Assembly (NCBI RefSeq): GCF_008629655.1
Contig: NZ_VWSG01000008.1
Span: 62,001 to 126,000, forward strand
Reading direction: 5' to 3'
Length of the DNA stretch: 64,000 bases
Source of the DNA: Paenimyroides baculatum
GTDB taxonomy: Bacteria > Bacteroidota > Bacteroidia > Flavobacteriales > Flavobacteriaceae
Below the pieces are notes generated by a model, which was given only the letters and a program-made list of their open reading frames with translations, was not told the origin of the DNA and made no database searches. A program made the position numbers and the translations under genes. This document shows, piece after piece, positions 44,845 to 54,900 of this stretch. The number at the start of each line of letters is the position of its first letter. Positions within the stretch are counted from its first letter, which is position 1.

Positions 44845-45702
44845 TCATAAAATATCGTTAATAGAAAAAACCTCGTTTAAACGGACGCCTTTTTCGGTTT
44901 CTTGCAAGGTAATTATTGGGTTATGTGCATCGTGTTCCAGATACAGATAATAATTATTAGCTGCAGCATTCTTTAAAAACTGTTCTTTTTCGCCCAAGGT
45001 TAATAAAGGTCGAGTATCGTACCCCATTACATAAGGCAATGGAATGTGACCGGCAGTTGGTAATAAATCGGCACAAAAAACAATGGTTTTGTCCTGATAT
45101 TTTATATGTGGAATCATTTGCTTTTCGGTATGACCGTCTACAAACATAACACCGAAGTTAATATCTGATATTATTTCGTTTGGATTTGAATTCGGCTGTA
45201 CAAATTTCAATTGACCGCTTTCTTGCAACGGCAAAATATTTTCTGATAAAAACGATGCTTTTTCACGCGGATTTGGTTTTGTAGCCCAATCCCAATGGTT
45301 TTCGTTGCTCCAATACGTTGCATTTTTAAAGGTAGGTTCGTAACCCGTGCGAGAGTCGTTCCAAGAAACGGCACCACCACAATGATCAAAATGCAGATGG
45401 GTTAAAAATACATCGGTAATATCGTCTTTGCTGAAACCTTTTTCTTTTAAGGATTGTTCTAAATCAAAATCGCCCCACATATTGTAAAAGCCAAAAAACT
45501 TGTCACTCTGTTTGTTGCCCATACCGGTATCAATCAAAATCAATCGGTTGCCGTCTTCAATCAACAAGCAGCGTGCGGCAAGATCAATCTGATTATTGGC
45601 ATCGGCAGGATTGGTTTTATTCCAAAGTACCTTTGGAACCACACCAAACATAGCACCGCCGTCTAACTTAAAATTACCTGCTTCAATGGCATGAAGTTTC
45701 AT
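44845..45702 (-). CDS. MBL-fold metallohydrolase
   Basis: 285 residues. Zinc-binding motif THLHFDHCGGAVSW near residue 105, then FVDGHTEKQMIPHIKY, IVFCADLLPTAGHIPLP and the final HDAHNPIIT. The layout resembles lactonase-type or general metallo-beta-lactamase hydrolases of the AttM-like group; the substrate cannot be assigned. Cytosolic (no signal peptide). Transcribed divergently from rnpA across a 226-bp spacer that holds a palindromic repeat. Confidence 0.88.
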   Translation of the reverse strand: MKLHAIEAGNFKLDGGAMFGVVPKVLWNKTNPADANNQIDLAARCLLIEDGNRLILIDTGMGNKQSDKFFGFYNMWGDFDLEQSLKEKGFSKDDITDVFLTHLHFDHCGGAVSWNDSRTGYEPTFKNATYWSNENHWDWATKPNPREKASFLSENILPLQESGQLKFVQPNSNPNEIISDINFGVMFVDGHTEKQMIPHIKYQDKTIVFCADLLPTAGHIPLPYVMGYDTRPLLTLGEKEQFLKNAAANNYYLYLEHDAHNPIITLQETEKGVRLNEVFSINDIL

Positions 45703-45771
45703 TGTTGTTCTGTTTTTTTATGAATTAGTAAAAATAGGAATAATTTTTAGTTTTTACCACAGCTTTTTTAA

Positions 45772-45864
45772 ACCACATAGACACATAGGTTTTGTAATTT
45801 TATAGGTTTGAGACTCACTATGAAAGCTTATAAATTATTATAGTAGCTTAATTAGCTATGTGGT
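45772..45864. repeat. Palindromic intergenic element, CCACATAG family
   Basis: Outer arms ACCACATAG (45772-45780) and CTATGTGGT (45856-45864) form a perfect 9-bp inverted pair with an inner CACATAGG word. Similar in build to 57457-57599 (CCACAGAT/ATCTGTGG). It lies between an MBL gene and rnpA. Confidence 0.6.
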
Positions 45865-45878
45865 AAATTTTTAATTAA

Positions 45879-45911
45879 TTGTTTTAAAACCGATACAAAA
45901 CAGTATTTTTG
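45879..45911 (+). promoter_or_regulatory. rnpA promoter, -33 and -7 boxes
   Basis: TTG at 45879-45881, a 22-base spacer, then an exact TAnnTTTG (TATTTTTG, 45904-45911). Predicted transcription start about 10 bases before the ATG. One of the few places where both halves of the Bacteroidota promoter are recognisable. Confidence 0.55.
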
Positions 45912-45928
45912 CCACATAGTACTGATTT

Positions 45929-46294
45929 ATGAACCATACGTATCCAAAAACCGAAAAACTGAAAAGAAAAAAGTATATTGATCTGCTTTTTTCGGAAGGA
46001 CGTACGGTTACGAAATATCCGCTACGATTGGTTTACGTGCCTGTAAAAGATTTAGATGTTCCATTGCAAATGGGTGTTTCGGTTTCTAAAAGGTACTTTA
46101 AAAAAGCGGTTGACCGTAATTATTTTAAGCGTATTTTGCGTGAATGTTACCGTTTAAACAAAGAATTGCTACTGAACGATTTAAAAGAACCTTATGTTAT
46201 GATGTTCTTTTATCAAACTAAAGAACGACTGACTTACCAAGAAATTGAAGAGAAAACCAAAAAACTTTTTGAGAAGTTTGTTGAGAAGAATTGA
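45929..46294 (+). CDS. rnpA: Ribonuclease P protein component
   Basis: 121 residues. Protein subunit of RNase P, which trims tRNA 5' ends. The RNR-type motif is FKKAVDRNYFKRILRECYR (residues about 50-68), with the FxxxxR-type start FSEGRTVTKYPLRLVY. rpmH, its usual neighbour, is not found upstream here (the spacer is a repeat), nor is dnaA. The following spacer to kup (248 bp) holds only a candidate promoter (TACATTTG at 46435). Confidence 0.95.
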   Translation: MNHTYPKTEKLKRKKYIDLLFSEGRTVTKYPLRLVYVPVKDLDVPLQMGVSVSKRYFKKAVDRNYFKRILRECYRLNKELLLNDLKEPYVMMFFYQTKERLTYQEIEEKTKKLFEKFVEKN

Positions 46295-46542
46295 TCGAAA
46301 AATCAATCATTAGATTCTTTGTTAGTAGCCCTATTTTCATCTTCAAATAATCACAAAAACACTCTCTTCAAAAAACAATAATTACCTTACATTTAAAAAA
46401 TTTAATTTTAGTACTTTAGTATAAGCAAATTTTATACATTTGGCAACTTTTTGTCAGTTTGATAATTGAATCTGTTTTGAAATAGAATATCAACAGAAAA
46501 CCGACAGAAAACAACAATTATTTTAATCAATTCCTATTTTAA

Positions 46543-48519
46543 GTGGAAGCAAAACACAGCGTTAATAAGGTAACCGCAGGTGCTTTATTAATAACGTTAG
46601 GTATCATTTACGGAGATATTGGTACATCGCCATTATACGTAATGAAAGCAATTTTTGGGAACTCACCCATTAATTCAAATTTAGTGCTCGGAGCCGTTTC
46701 ATGCGTACTCTGGACACTTACGCTGCAAACCAGCATTAAATACGTGTGGCTAACGTTACAAGCCGACAATAAAGGCGAAGGTGGTATTTTTTCGTTGTAC
46801 ACCTTGGTAAAAAAACTCAAGAAAAAGTGGTTGATTGTTCCGGCGCTTATTGGTGGTAGCGCCATGCTTGCCGACGGTTTTATTACGCCGCCTATTTCTA
46901 TTTCATCGGCACTGGAAGGTGTTAAAATCTATTATCCCGATTTAAAGACAATTCCCTTTGTAATAGGAATCATCTTGGTTTTGTTCTTCTTTCAAAGTTA
47001 CGGAACCAAAACCATAGGTAAATTCTTCGGGCCTATTATGTTGATCTGGTTTTTAATGTTAGGTGGCGTAGGTCTTTTACAGATTACCCAAGTACCTGAA
47101 ATTCTTAAAGCGGTAAACCCATATTATGCCTATTTGCTGTTAACCGAACATCCGGAAGGATTTTACGTTTTAGGCTTTGTATTTTTATGTACAACAGGTG
47201 CCGAAGCCTTGTACAGCGATTTAGGGCATTGTGGTATTAAGAACATCCGTTTAAGCTGGATGTTTGTTAAAACCACTCTTGCCTTAAACTATTTGGGACA
47301 GGGCGCTTTTTTACTATCGCACACCAACATTCAACTAAAAACATTTGATAACGGTGTAGAGTTTATTCAAAACCCGTTTTATTTAATGATGCCCGAATGG
47401 TTCATTCCAATAGGTATTGTTGTAGCAACTTTAGCTGCTGTTATTGCAGCGCAGGCGTTAATTACCGGATCGTTTACTATGATTAACGAGGCTATGCGAT
47501 TGAATTTGTGGCCGCGTGTTTTGGTTAAATATCCATCAAACATAAAAGGGCAACTTTACATACCATCAACCAACTGGATTTTGTGTATCGGCTGTATTTT
47601 GGTGGTGTTGTACTTTAAAGAATCGAGCAATATGGAAGCTGCTTACGGTTTGGCAATTATCATGTGTATGATTGCTACCAGCATTCTGCTTACTTATTAC
47701 ATGATTTTAAAACGATTCAATAAGTTGATCATTGTGGCGTTTGTATTAATCTACAGCGTTATTGAAGTATCGTTCTTTATAGCGAATATTGATAAATTTC
47801 ATCACGGTGGATACGTTTCACTGATTGTAGCCGGTGCTATTGCTTTTGTAATGACGATTTGGTTTTTAGGTAAGCGCATCCGTAAAAATTATACCGAATT
47901 TGTAAAATTAAGCGATTATACCAGCGTTATTGAAGATTTAAGTAACGACGAAAGTATTCCGCAGTATTCTAACAATTTAATTTATCTGACGAACGCACAC
48001 AACAAGAACGAGATTGAATCGAAGGTTATTTATTCGATACTTTACAAACGACCAAAGCGTGCCGATGTGTATTGGATGCTGCATGTAAACGTGATTGATG
48101 AACCTTACGGAATGGAATATCAGATTAAGAAATTTTCGGATAAAATTATGCGTGTCGATTTTTATTTAGGATTCCGTATCGCGCCAAAAATAAGTCCGTT
48201 GTTTAAAAAGGTATTAGAAGATTTAAGCATGTGCGGTGAATTTAACCGATTAAGTACGTATCATTCCTTACGAAAAAACCAGATTACTGCCGATCATAAA
48301 TACATTATTATTGAAAAAGTAGTATCGTTTGATAATGATCTGCCTTGGTACGAAAAATTCATTTTAGATTGTTATGCCTTTATCCGCAGAAGAAGTTTAT
48401 CAGAAGAAAAAGCCTTTGGGTTGGATAACAGTTCGGTTAAAATTGAATATTATCCGTTATTGTTGAATAAAAACCTGCCGGATATTCCATTAAAACGTAG
48501 AGCAGACAAGAAAGAATAA
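46543..48519 (+). CDS. kup: Low-affinity potassium transporter Kup
   Basis: 658 residues, 12 predicted transmembrane helices in the first 450 residues followed by a cytosolic domain. The family signature GIIYGDIGTSPLYVM is at about residues 20-34 and GALEG-like SSALEGVKIYYP near 125. Kup couples K+ entry to protons. The start is GTG (46543); no ATG fits the conserved N-terminus, which begins EAKHSVNKV. Followed by a terminator. Confidence 0.96.
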   Translation: MEAKHSVNKVTAGALLITLGIIYGDIGTSPLYVMKAIFGNSPINSNLVLGAVSCVLWTLTLQTSIKYVWLTLQADNKGEGGIFSLYTLVKKLKKKWLIVPALIGGSAMLADGFITPPISISSALEGVKIYYPDLKTIPFVIGIILVLFFFQSYGTKTIGKFFGPIMLIWFLMLGGVGLLQITQVPEILKAVNPYYAYLLLTEHPEGFYVLGFVFLCTTGAEALYSDLGHCGIKNIRLSWMFVKTTLALNYLGQGAFLLSHTNIQLKTFDNGVEFIQNPFYLMMPEWFIPIGIVVATLAAVIAAQALITGSFTMINEAMRLNLWPRVLVKYPSNIKGQLYIPSTNWILCIGCILVVLYFKESSNMEAAYGLAIIMCMIATSILLTYYMILKRFNKLIIVAFVLIYSVIEVSFFIANIDKFHHGGYVSLIVAGAIAFVMTIWFLGKRIRKNYTEFVKLSDYTSVIEDLSNDESIPQYSNNLIYLTNAHNKNEIESKVIYSILYKRPKRADVYWMLHVNVIDEPYGMEYQIKKFSDKIMRVDFYLGFRIAPKISPLFKKVLEDLSMCGEFNRLSTYHSLRKNQITADHKYIIIEKVVSFDNDLPWYEKFILDCYAFIRRRSLSEEKAFGLDNSSVKIEYYPLLLNKNLPDIPLKRRADKKE

Positions 48520-48531
48520 ATCTACAAACAC

Positions 48532-48562
48532 AATGTGCTTAATCAATACGTTTAAGCACATT
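48532..48562 (+). terminator. Terminator after kup
   Basis: Stem AATGTGCTTAA/TTAAGCACATT with a 9-base loop and T-run. Confidence 0.85.
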
Positions 48563-48654
48563 TTTTGTTGTAACCTTACTTTAAAATGATCTAAATTTTA
48601 TTTCTTATAACATAAAAAAGCTATAAATTAGGATTTCATTTTAACAGCATAAAA

Positions 48655-49587
48655 ATGAAGTTATACTTATTCTTGATCATCGGTTTGTTTTCTATTTCTC
48701 TAACAGCGCAAAACAGTGCCGACCAAAAGACCTTTTTAAAAGACATTCCCTATAAAATTGCAGAAAAAGATACTGTTAAATTAGATATTCATCTGCCTAA
48801 ACAAAAGGTTTACGATAAAAGTCCGGTTGTAGTGTTTATTCACGGCGGTGCATGGGCACAAGGCGACAAAGAGATTAAGTACCATTACACCGAAGGGATT
48901 AAAGATACGTTGCAAGAAAACGGCTATACCGTTGTAGCAATAAATTACCGTTTGGTTAGTAAAACAGTTGATATTGCCCAACAGCTAAACGATTGTAAAG
49001 ATGCAATTCTTTGGGTTGCAGATAATGCTGATGAATATAATTTTGATACGGAAAACATAGGGCTTTGGGGAGAATCTGCCGGTGCACATCTGGCATTAAT
49101 GACTGCGTTTAACACAGATCAAGATAATGAGTTACCTAAAATTCGTTTTATTTTGGATAACTTCGGCCCGACCGATTTAAACAAAGTTTTAAAAACCAAC
49201 GCCAGTTGGTTTACCAGAAAAACCTATAAATTGCTGTTACCGAAATTATATGATATTAGAGAGAAATTGATCTTGGCAATGACGTCTTTCGATATCAATA
49301 CTAATAAAGAAGAAGCAATTGCCGTGGCAAGACAGTATTCACCTATTGAACATTTACAGACTGCGCCAAAGACTCCTATTTTAATTCTGCATGGAAACAG
49401 AGATTTTATTGTTCCTTTTAAACAATCGAAAAAACTACATAGAGAACTCAACAAACTTGCAGTTACCAACAAACTTATTAAAGTTAAAAAGGGAAATCAC
49501 GGTTTTACAAAAACCGACAAAAAAGAGATCCATCATTTAATTAAGGAATCATTTGTTTTTGTACAGCAGCATTATCATAAAAAATAA
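48655..49587 (+). CDS. Exported alpha/beta hydrolase (BD-FAE type esterase/lipase)
   Basis: 310 residues with a signal peptide ending TAQ (about residue 19). The oxyanion-hole motif HGGAWAQGDK is near 61, the nucleophile elbow GESAG near 137, the acid in HGNRDFIVP near 250 and the final His in GNHGF near 285. The layout matches the esterase/hormone-sensitive-lipase group; many relatives deacetylate or hydrolyse short esters. Substrate unknown. It has no terminator before the next gene and no strong promoter box of its own. Confidence 0.88.
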   Translation: MKLYLFLIIGLFSISLTAQNSADQKTFLKDIPYKIAEKDTVKLDIHLPKQKVYDKSPVVVFIHGGAWAQGDKEIKYHYTEGIKDTLQENGYTVVAINYRLVSKTVDIAQQLNDCKDAILWVADNADEYNFDTENIGLWGESAGAHLALMTAFNTDQDNELPKIRFILDNFGPTDLNKVLKTNASWFTRKTYKLLLPKLYDIREKLILAMTSFDINTNKEEAIAVARQYSPIEHLQTAPKTPILILHGNRDFIVPFKQSKKLHRELNKLAVTNKLIKVKKGNHGFTKTDKKEIHHLIKESFVFVQQHYHKK

Positions 49588-49596
49588 GGTTATTTT

Positions 49597-49631
49597 TTTG
49601 GGAAAGGTTGTGGTATATTTTTCTAAATTTG
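49597..49631 (+). promoter_or_regulatory. Promoter of 7-TM/kinase/regulator operon
   Basis: TTTG at 49597-49600, 23-base spacer, and exact TAnnTTTG (TAAATTTG, 49624-49631), followed by a leader of about 62 bases to the TTG start of the first gene. Confidence 0.5.
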
Positions 49632-49700
49632 AGGCATTAATTGAATGCTATGACGTTCATTTCATTCAACGAACTAAAAAAACATCTTTAAAAAATAGAT

Positions 49701-50339
49701 TTGAAAATAGTATTTATCTATATAATCCTTTATTTAGGAATTGTACCTTTTATTGTTCTTCTTTTTAAGAAAAAGGCTTTTAATTTTAAAGAACCTATTG
49801 TTCCGTTTATATTGGTAACTGCTATTGCCAGTGTTTATGAAATTGTAAGTCCGGAAATATTTGACGTAATCTCAGCCTTATCTTATTGGTTTCAAATTTT
49901 ACCTTTTCTTGAAATAGTAGGATTGTATTTTTATTTTTCAGGAATTTTTAAAAAAAAATATAATAAAACAATTAACCTATTACTCGTTACTTCATTAATT
50001 GTTTACAGTTGTTCATTCCTTTTTTGGGATATTAAAATGAATCTTCCGTCTCATTCCATAAATAAATCTTTCATAACTCTATGTGTAATAATTGGTTGCT
50101 TTAGTTGGTTTAGAAATCTGGTTAAAAATACAGATATAGAAAACCTTTGGAATTTGCCCGATTTTTACTTCATGTCATCAATTCTTATCTATTATTCAAG
50201 CACTGTACTGTTATTTTCATTAGGTAGTTTTATTTATACTGGTGTGGAACTATACGAATACTGGTGGATAAACATATTGGCAACACTGATACTAAGAATA
50301 CTGTTAACAATTGGCACATGGAAAATGAAGTTCAAATAA
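49701..50339 (+). CDS. Seven-transmembrane protein of unknown function (signalling operon)
   Basis: 212 residues with about seven hydrophobic helices and few charged residues. The frame starts at TTG (49701); the next ATG lies far inside, so TTG is the likely start. The C-terminus overlaps the downstream histidine kinase start by 22 bases, so the two are translationally coupled. The context suggests a membrane sensor or partner for the kinase. No family recognised. Confidence 0.7.
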   Translation: MKIVFIYIILYLGIVPFIVLLFKKKAFNFKEPIVPFILVTAIASVYEIVSPEIFDVISALSYWFQILPFLEIVGLYFYFSGIFKKKYNKTINLLLVTSLIVYSCSFLFWDIKMNLPSHSINKSFITLCVIIGCFSWFRNLVKNTDIENLWNLPDFYFMSSILIYYSSTVLLFSLGSFIYTGVELYEYWWINILATLILRILLTIGTWKMKFK

Positions 50340-51109
50340 AGTTGTTTTTTTTAATTGGAACACTAGCAATGGTCTTTCTGGCACTAGGCATTATACTTAT
50401 GTCTGTAATTTACAAATCAAGAGTAGATCGGTTAAACAGAAAAAAATCTGAAAGTCTTTTAAATGCTTCCTTAAATTCCGAAAAAAGAGAACGCCAACGC
50501 ATAGCATCAGATTTACACGATGGTTTAAGTGGAGATTTAAGTGCCGTTAAAAACTTTATTGCTCTTTTAAATAACAAAGAAGAAGATTATTCCAAAAAAG
50601 AAATTCTGCAGGAAGTTTCTACTGTTTTAACCCATGCCCTTTCAAACGTACAAAACATAAGTTACAACCTTATGCCGCCTCTGTTAGAAAGTTACGGTTT
50701 GGTGCCTACGTTAAAAAGTTATTTCGATCGTATAAAAAAATCGAACAATATTACTATTAAACAACATTATTTCAGCGATGTTATAGAAATTCCTTCATCA
50801 GAAGCTTATGAAATATACCGCATTGTTCAGGAACTTACCACAAACATGATTAAACACGGTAATTCTCAACAAATCTCTATTTCAATAACGTTAGATCAAA
50901 ATACACTGCTTTTTGAAATAACTGATGATGGAATTTCGTTCGATTTTAATGAAAAACTTCAAAGCAGTTTAGGAATGGGTTTAAAAAACATAAGTTCCCG
51001 CATAAAACATATCGATGCAAAACTGATACAGCAACCGATTTCCATTGGTAATAAATTTCAAATTATTTTAAATTCAGACAATTATGTTAAGAGTAGCAAT
51101 AACCGATGA
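50318..51109 (+). CDS. HisKA_3 sensor histidine kinase
   Basis: 263 residues, one transmembrane helix (about 10-33), dimerisation/phosphoacceptor helix with His67 in RQRIASDLHDGL, and a HATPase domain with N-box QELTTNMIKHGN, G1 ITDDGISF and GMGLKNISSRI. This is the NarX/LytS-like HisKA_3 class that pairs with LuxR-type regulators. It has no extracellular sensor domain, so sensing probably depends on the upstream 7-TM protein. An earlier in-frame ATG (50264) lies inside that gene. The last bases overlap the regulator gene. Confidence 0.9.
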   Translation: MENEVQIKLFFLIGTLAMVFLALGIILMSVIYKSRVDRLNRKKSESLLNASLNSEKRERQRIASDLHDGLSGDLSAVKNFIALLNNKEEDYSKKEILQEVSTVLTHALSNVQNISYNLMPPLLESYGLVPTLKSYFDRIKKSNNITIKQHYFSDVIEIPSSEAYEIYRIVQELTTNMIKHGNSQQISISITLDQNTLLFEITDDGISFDFNEKLQSSLGMGLKNISSRIKHIDAKLIQQPISIGNKFQIILNSDNYVKSSNNR

Positions 51110-51749
51110 TCACACACTGTTCAGGAAAAGTTTGGGAATGCTGGTGAACAACTTTGCAGATATGCAGGTGGTATTGGAAGCAGGCAATGGTTCTGAATTA
51201 CTGGAAAAACTTCAGAATACTTCGGCAGATATTTTACTATTGGATTTACAGATGCCCGAAATGGATGGTTTTGAAACAGCAAAGCGAATAAAAGAACGCT
51301 ATCCGGAAATAAAAATATTGATACTTACACTAATGAGTGAAACCGATATCATTGACCGCGTAATAAAAATGGGTGTTAACGGATATTTTACCAAGAATAC
51401 TCCGCCACAAGAACTTGAAGACGCCATCTGGAACTTATCAAACGATGGTTTTTATTTTGAAGAAAGTCTTTCAACGGTTATCAATAAAATTTTGAACGAT
51501 ACTGAAACAGAAATAATTCCAGAAGAAACGATTAATTTTACAGAACGAGAATTAGAGGTTATTAAATTTACGGCTGAAGGCTTTAAGGCGCGGGAAATTG
51601 CCGAAGCACTCTACATAAGTCCAAAAACCGTTAACAATCATAAACAGAACATTCAGAACAAATACCAGTTTGAAAGTATGATGACCGCCATTTTATACTG
51701 TTTAAATAACCGATTAATAGATGTTGACCTTAATTCTTCTAAAAAATAG
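51084..51749 (+). CDS. NarL/LuxR-type response regulator
   Basis: 221 residues. Receiver domain with Asp54 (LLLDLQMPEMDG) as the phosphorylation site and a LuxR-type helix-turn-helix at about 150-210 (FTERELEVIKFTAEGFKAREIAEAL, SPKTVNNHKQNIQNKY). It starts 26 bases before the kinase stop, so translation is coupled. Probably the output of the three-gene unit; its targets are not visible. Confidence 0.93.
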   Translation: MLRVAITDDHTLFRKSLGMLVNNFADMQVVLEAGNGSELLEKLQNTSADILLLDLQMPEMDGFETAKRIKERYPEIKILILTLMSETDIIDRVIKMGVNGYFTKNTPPQELEDAIWNLSNDGFYFEESLSTVINKILNDTETEIIPEETINFTERELEVIKFTAEGFKAREIAEALYISPKTVNNHKQNIQNKYQFESMMTAILYCLNNRLIDVDLNSSKK

Positions 51750-51837
51750 GTATTTTACCTATTGATAAAACTAACTGCTTTAAATAATTTAGCTGAAAAG
51801 TTTAGAAGTTAAAATAATACGGGAAACACTATGACTT

Positions 51838-51867
51838 AAGGACTGTTCAATATATTGAACAGTCCTT
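51838..51867 (+). terminator. Terminator of the signalling operon
   Basis: Stem AAGGACTGTTCAA/TTGAACAGTCCTT with loop TATA and a T-run. Confidence 0.9.
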
Positions 51868-51909
51868 TTTTTTATTGAATGAATTTCGTTTGATGTTTTT
51901 CACAAAAAC

Positions 51910-51933
51910 TATTTCTTTGTCAATACCAGCCCT
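51910..51933 (-). repeat. 24-bp direct repeat, copy A (scar of a lipoprotein 3' end)
   Basis: Identical to 56148-56171 (TATTTCTTTGTCAATACCAGCCCT on the plus strand, shown here as positions only in the finding). In this copy it forms a stray 3' end of the neighbouring lipoprotein gene, reading GLVLTKK stop on the minus strand, joined to the stump of a response regulator. Confidence 0.9.
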
Positions 51934-51982
51934 CTACCGTCCTTAATATTAATTCGTCGTCTTCGGCTATTAAAATCAACAT
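51920..51982 (-). pseudogene. Stump of a response-regulator gene (first 17 codons)
   Basis: ATG at 51982 lies 4 bases after the stop of the hybrid kinase and reads MLILIAEDDELILRTVE, the opening of a response-regulator receiver domain (the DD of AEDDE is the acidic pocket). It then runs into GWY and a TGA because the sequence switches to the lipoprotein 3' end. A complete regulator normally continues for at least 100 residues, so the gene was truncated by a rearrangement. The usual kinase-then-regulator order supports its origin. Confidence 0.8.
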
Positions 51983-51986
51983 ATCT

Positions 51987-54900
51987 TTATTTTTTTTTCA
52001 TTTGTCGGAAAATTTCTATCCCCTTATTAATTTCATTTGTTATCTCTTGCTCCATAATATACAAATCCGGATTAGATTCTATTTCCTGTTCCCAGAAAGC
52101 AGCCCTTTCGGTTAATTTAACCAATCCTGAAGTGCCTGACGTACCCTTTAGTTTATGAAGAAATCCTTTAGCTGTAGTACTTTCGTAATCTGAAATAATT
52201 TTTTGCAGTTCTTGCTTAGTATTGGTAAGTTCTTGAATGACTAAGTTTATAAAGAAACCTTTAAACTCCTCATCATCACCTAGCTGCTCTTCAATCATTT
52301 TTTTATCCAAGTCATCTGAAGTATCTAAATTCGAATTCCTAGTTGTGTAATTATCAACAGCAATATTTTTTTTAATTACAGCAAACAATTCAGCCTGTCT
52401 TATAGGTTTTGGAAGAAAATCAGACATACCTGCAGACAAACATCGCTCTTTCTCGCCTACAGAATTACCTGCACTGATTCCTACTATAGGCACATCTTTA
52501 TAATCAGGAAGCGTACGGATTGATCTTGTAGCTTCTATACCGTCCATAACCGGCATTTGAACATCCATTAAAATTAAATCATAAACTGTTTCACTGCATT
52601 TCATTAATGCCTGTTTTCCATCACTAACTTCTATTAAGATAGCATTGGGTGCGCTAAGCTGCATCATTTTGTTATTAAGTGCCCTGTTTACCGGATTATC
52701 ATCTGCCAAAAGCACTGTCATAGGCTGTTCTATCACCATTTCTTCTGTAGAAACTACCCTATCCTTTTTACCGTTATTCTGTTTAGAGTCTTTAAGAGCA
52801 TATCTTAGCGTTCTGTAAAGTTCATCCGATTTTATAGGTTTTAAAAGACAGTACGATTTGTCGTCTTTTCTAAATGCTGATATGAATTCATTTTCTTCAG
52901 ATGAAGTATGCAGTACGATAAGTGGAATCATTTCTTCCTGAATTTTAAACAATTCCTTTATTTTTTCAATTGTCTCCAATCCCGATAAAACCGGCATATG
53001 ATAATCCATCAGAATCATATCGAATCGTTCTCCATTCATTAAAAGCTGAATCGCTTCCAAGCCGTTTGCCGCCGCTTCAGATTTTATATTTTTATACGCC
53101 AGCATGTGCTGTAAAATGGTTCTGTTATTCTGATTATCGTCTACAACCAATACCCTGCCTATTTCTGTCATATCATCATCATTTTCCTGCAGATCATCCT
53201 TATCATACGGAACTTCGATATCAAAATAAAAGACAGATCCTTTTTCCATTTCACTTTCAAGCATAAGGTTCGTTCCCATATACTTCAGTAGGTTATTTGA
53301 AATGGTCAATCCAAGTCCTGTTCCGCCATATTTTTTGCTTACAGAACTGTCTTCTTGCGTAAAAGCATCAAAAATGCGTTTTTGTCTTTCCTTTGGAATC
53401 CCAATACCTGTATCCCTTACAGAAAAACGTAATGTTATTTTTTCATCGTTTTGCTTTAATCTGCTTACGGCAAATTCTATTTCTCCCACTTCGGTAAATT
53501 TTACTGCATTACCCAGTAGGTTTATCAACACTTGTTTTATTCGGGCTTCATCAATCCAAACCGTATTTGGAAGCCCTTGTTCTATGTTAAGTAGTAATTC
53601 CAGTCCTTTACTTTGCGCCTGATACAGTATAATGTTAACTACATGGTTTGCCAAATCGTAAACATTGTATCGATCAATAAACAACTCTAGTTTGCCGGAC
53701 TCAATTTTAGAAAAGTCTAAAATATCGTTTATAATACTTAATAAGCTGTTTCCAGAATCGCTAATGTAATTAAGATACTGCACCTGCATATCTGTTAAAG
53801 GCGTTTTAAGCAGCAGATCAGAAAAACCAATTACACCATTTAACGGTGTACGTATTTCATGACTCATATTGGCAAGAAATTCAGACTTTGCCTTACTTGC
53901 TAAATCTGCTAATGTTTTTGCTTCTTTTAATTCTTGATTTATTTTTACGGAATTTGTTATATTCTGGGTTGATATCACTACTCCACCAACCGTACCGTTA
54001 GATAAATGCCAAGGAATCACCTCCCAGTTAAAATGCTGTGGCGTGCTTTCACCCGGTATCTCAAACTTCTGATTTTCATTTTTGTACGCCTGTCCTTGAA
54101 GCGCTTTAGTGTATATAGCCCTTCTTTCGTCGGGAATATTCGGATTTACTTCATATAAATTCTGTCCGATGATATCCGAACAATTGTCATGAAATTCCTG
54201 CAACCATCTTTTACTTACCGATATATAATTTAAGTTATTGTCTAGCATTGCTACTGCAGCCGGCACGTAATTTACAAAATACCGTAACATGGCTTCTTTC
54301 TTCTCAAGTTCAAGATATGTGTTCTTCGACTGATCGATATCCTGAATAATTCCAAACACCCGCACACATACACCGTCTTCAAATTCAGGAATCCCTTTCA
54401 CACGAACCCATATCAATGAACCGTCGTGCCTTCTTAGCCTTAGCTCTTCATCGTAAGGAAGTCCTTTTTCTACCGCACGCAAAAACAACTGCTCTATTCT
54501 TGGTTTGCTTTTTTCTTCATAGAATGCAATTGCACTATCTAAATCGGGGGTATACTGCTCCGGAACCCTATGAATTTTTTTTGTAGAATCAGACCAGAAT
54601 ATCTTATTCGTTTTCAGGTTCACTTCCCACCCTCCTACACTCGCTACTTTATTTGTTTGTTCTAAAATTTTCTGGGTATAAATCAAATCCCTTTCCAATT
54701 GTATCCGCTCGGTCATGTTCAGTGCTGTGCTTACCACATACTGTTTACCGTTCTCATCGGTTTCCAGCATATTGTTGTACATCCAGTAAATATCTTTTCC
54801 GGTCTTTGTACGTAGAATCATTGTTCCGGTATCTTCACCCTTTTCTATGATACGCTGCATATAATCATTTAAATTTTGCAGGTGTTGCGGCGGTACCAGT

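Noticed and set aside
45703..46294. rnpA as a marker of a chromosome origin
   Set aside because: No rpmH or dnaA and no cluster of DnaA boxes; the upstream spacer is a repeat and the flanking genes (MBL, kup) are unrelated to replication.
49553..49768. 71-residue plus-strand frame before the 7-TM gene
   Set aside because: It overlaps the end of the alpha/beta hydrolase gene and the promoter and start of the 7-TM gene, and its product has no recognisable features.
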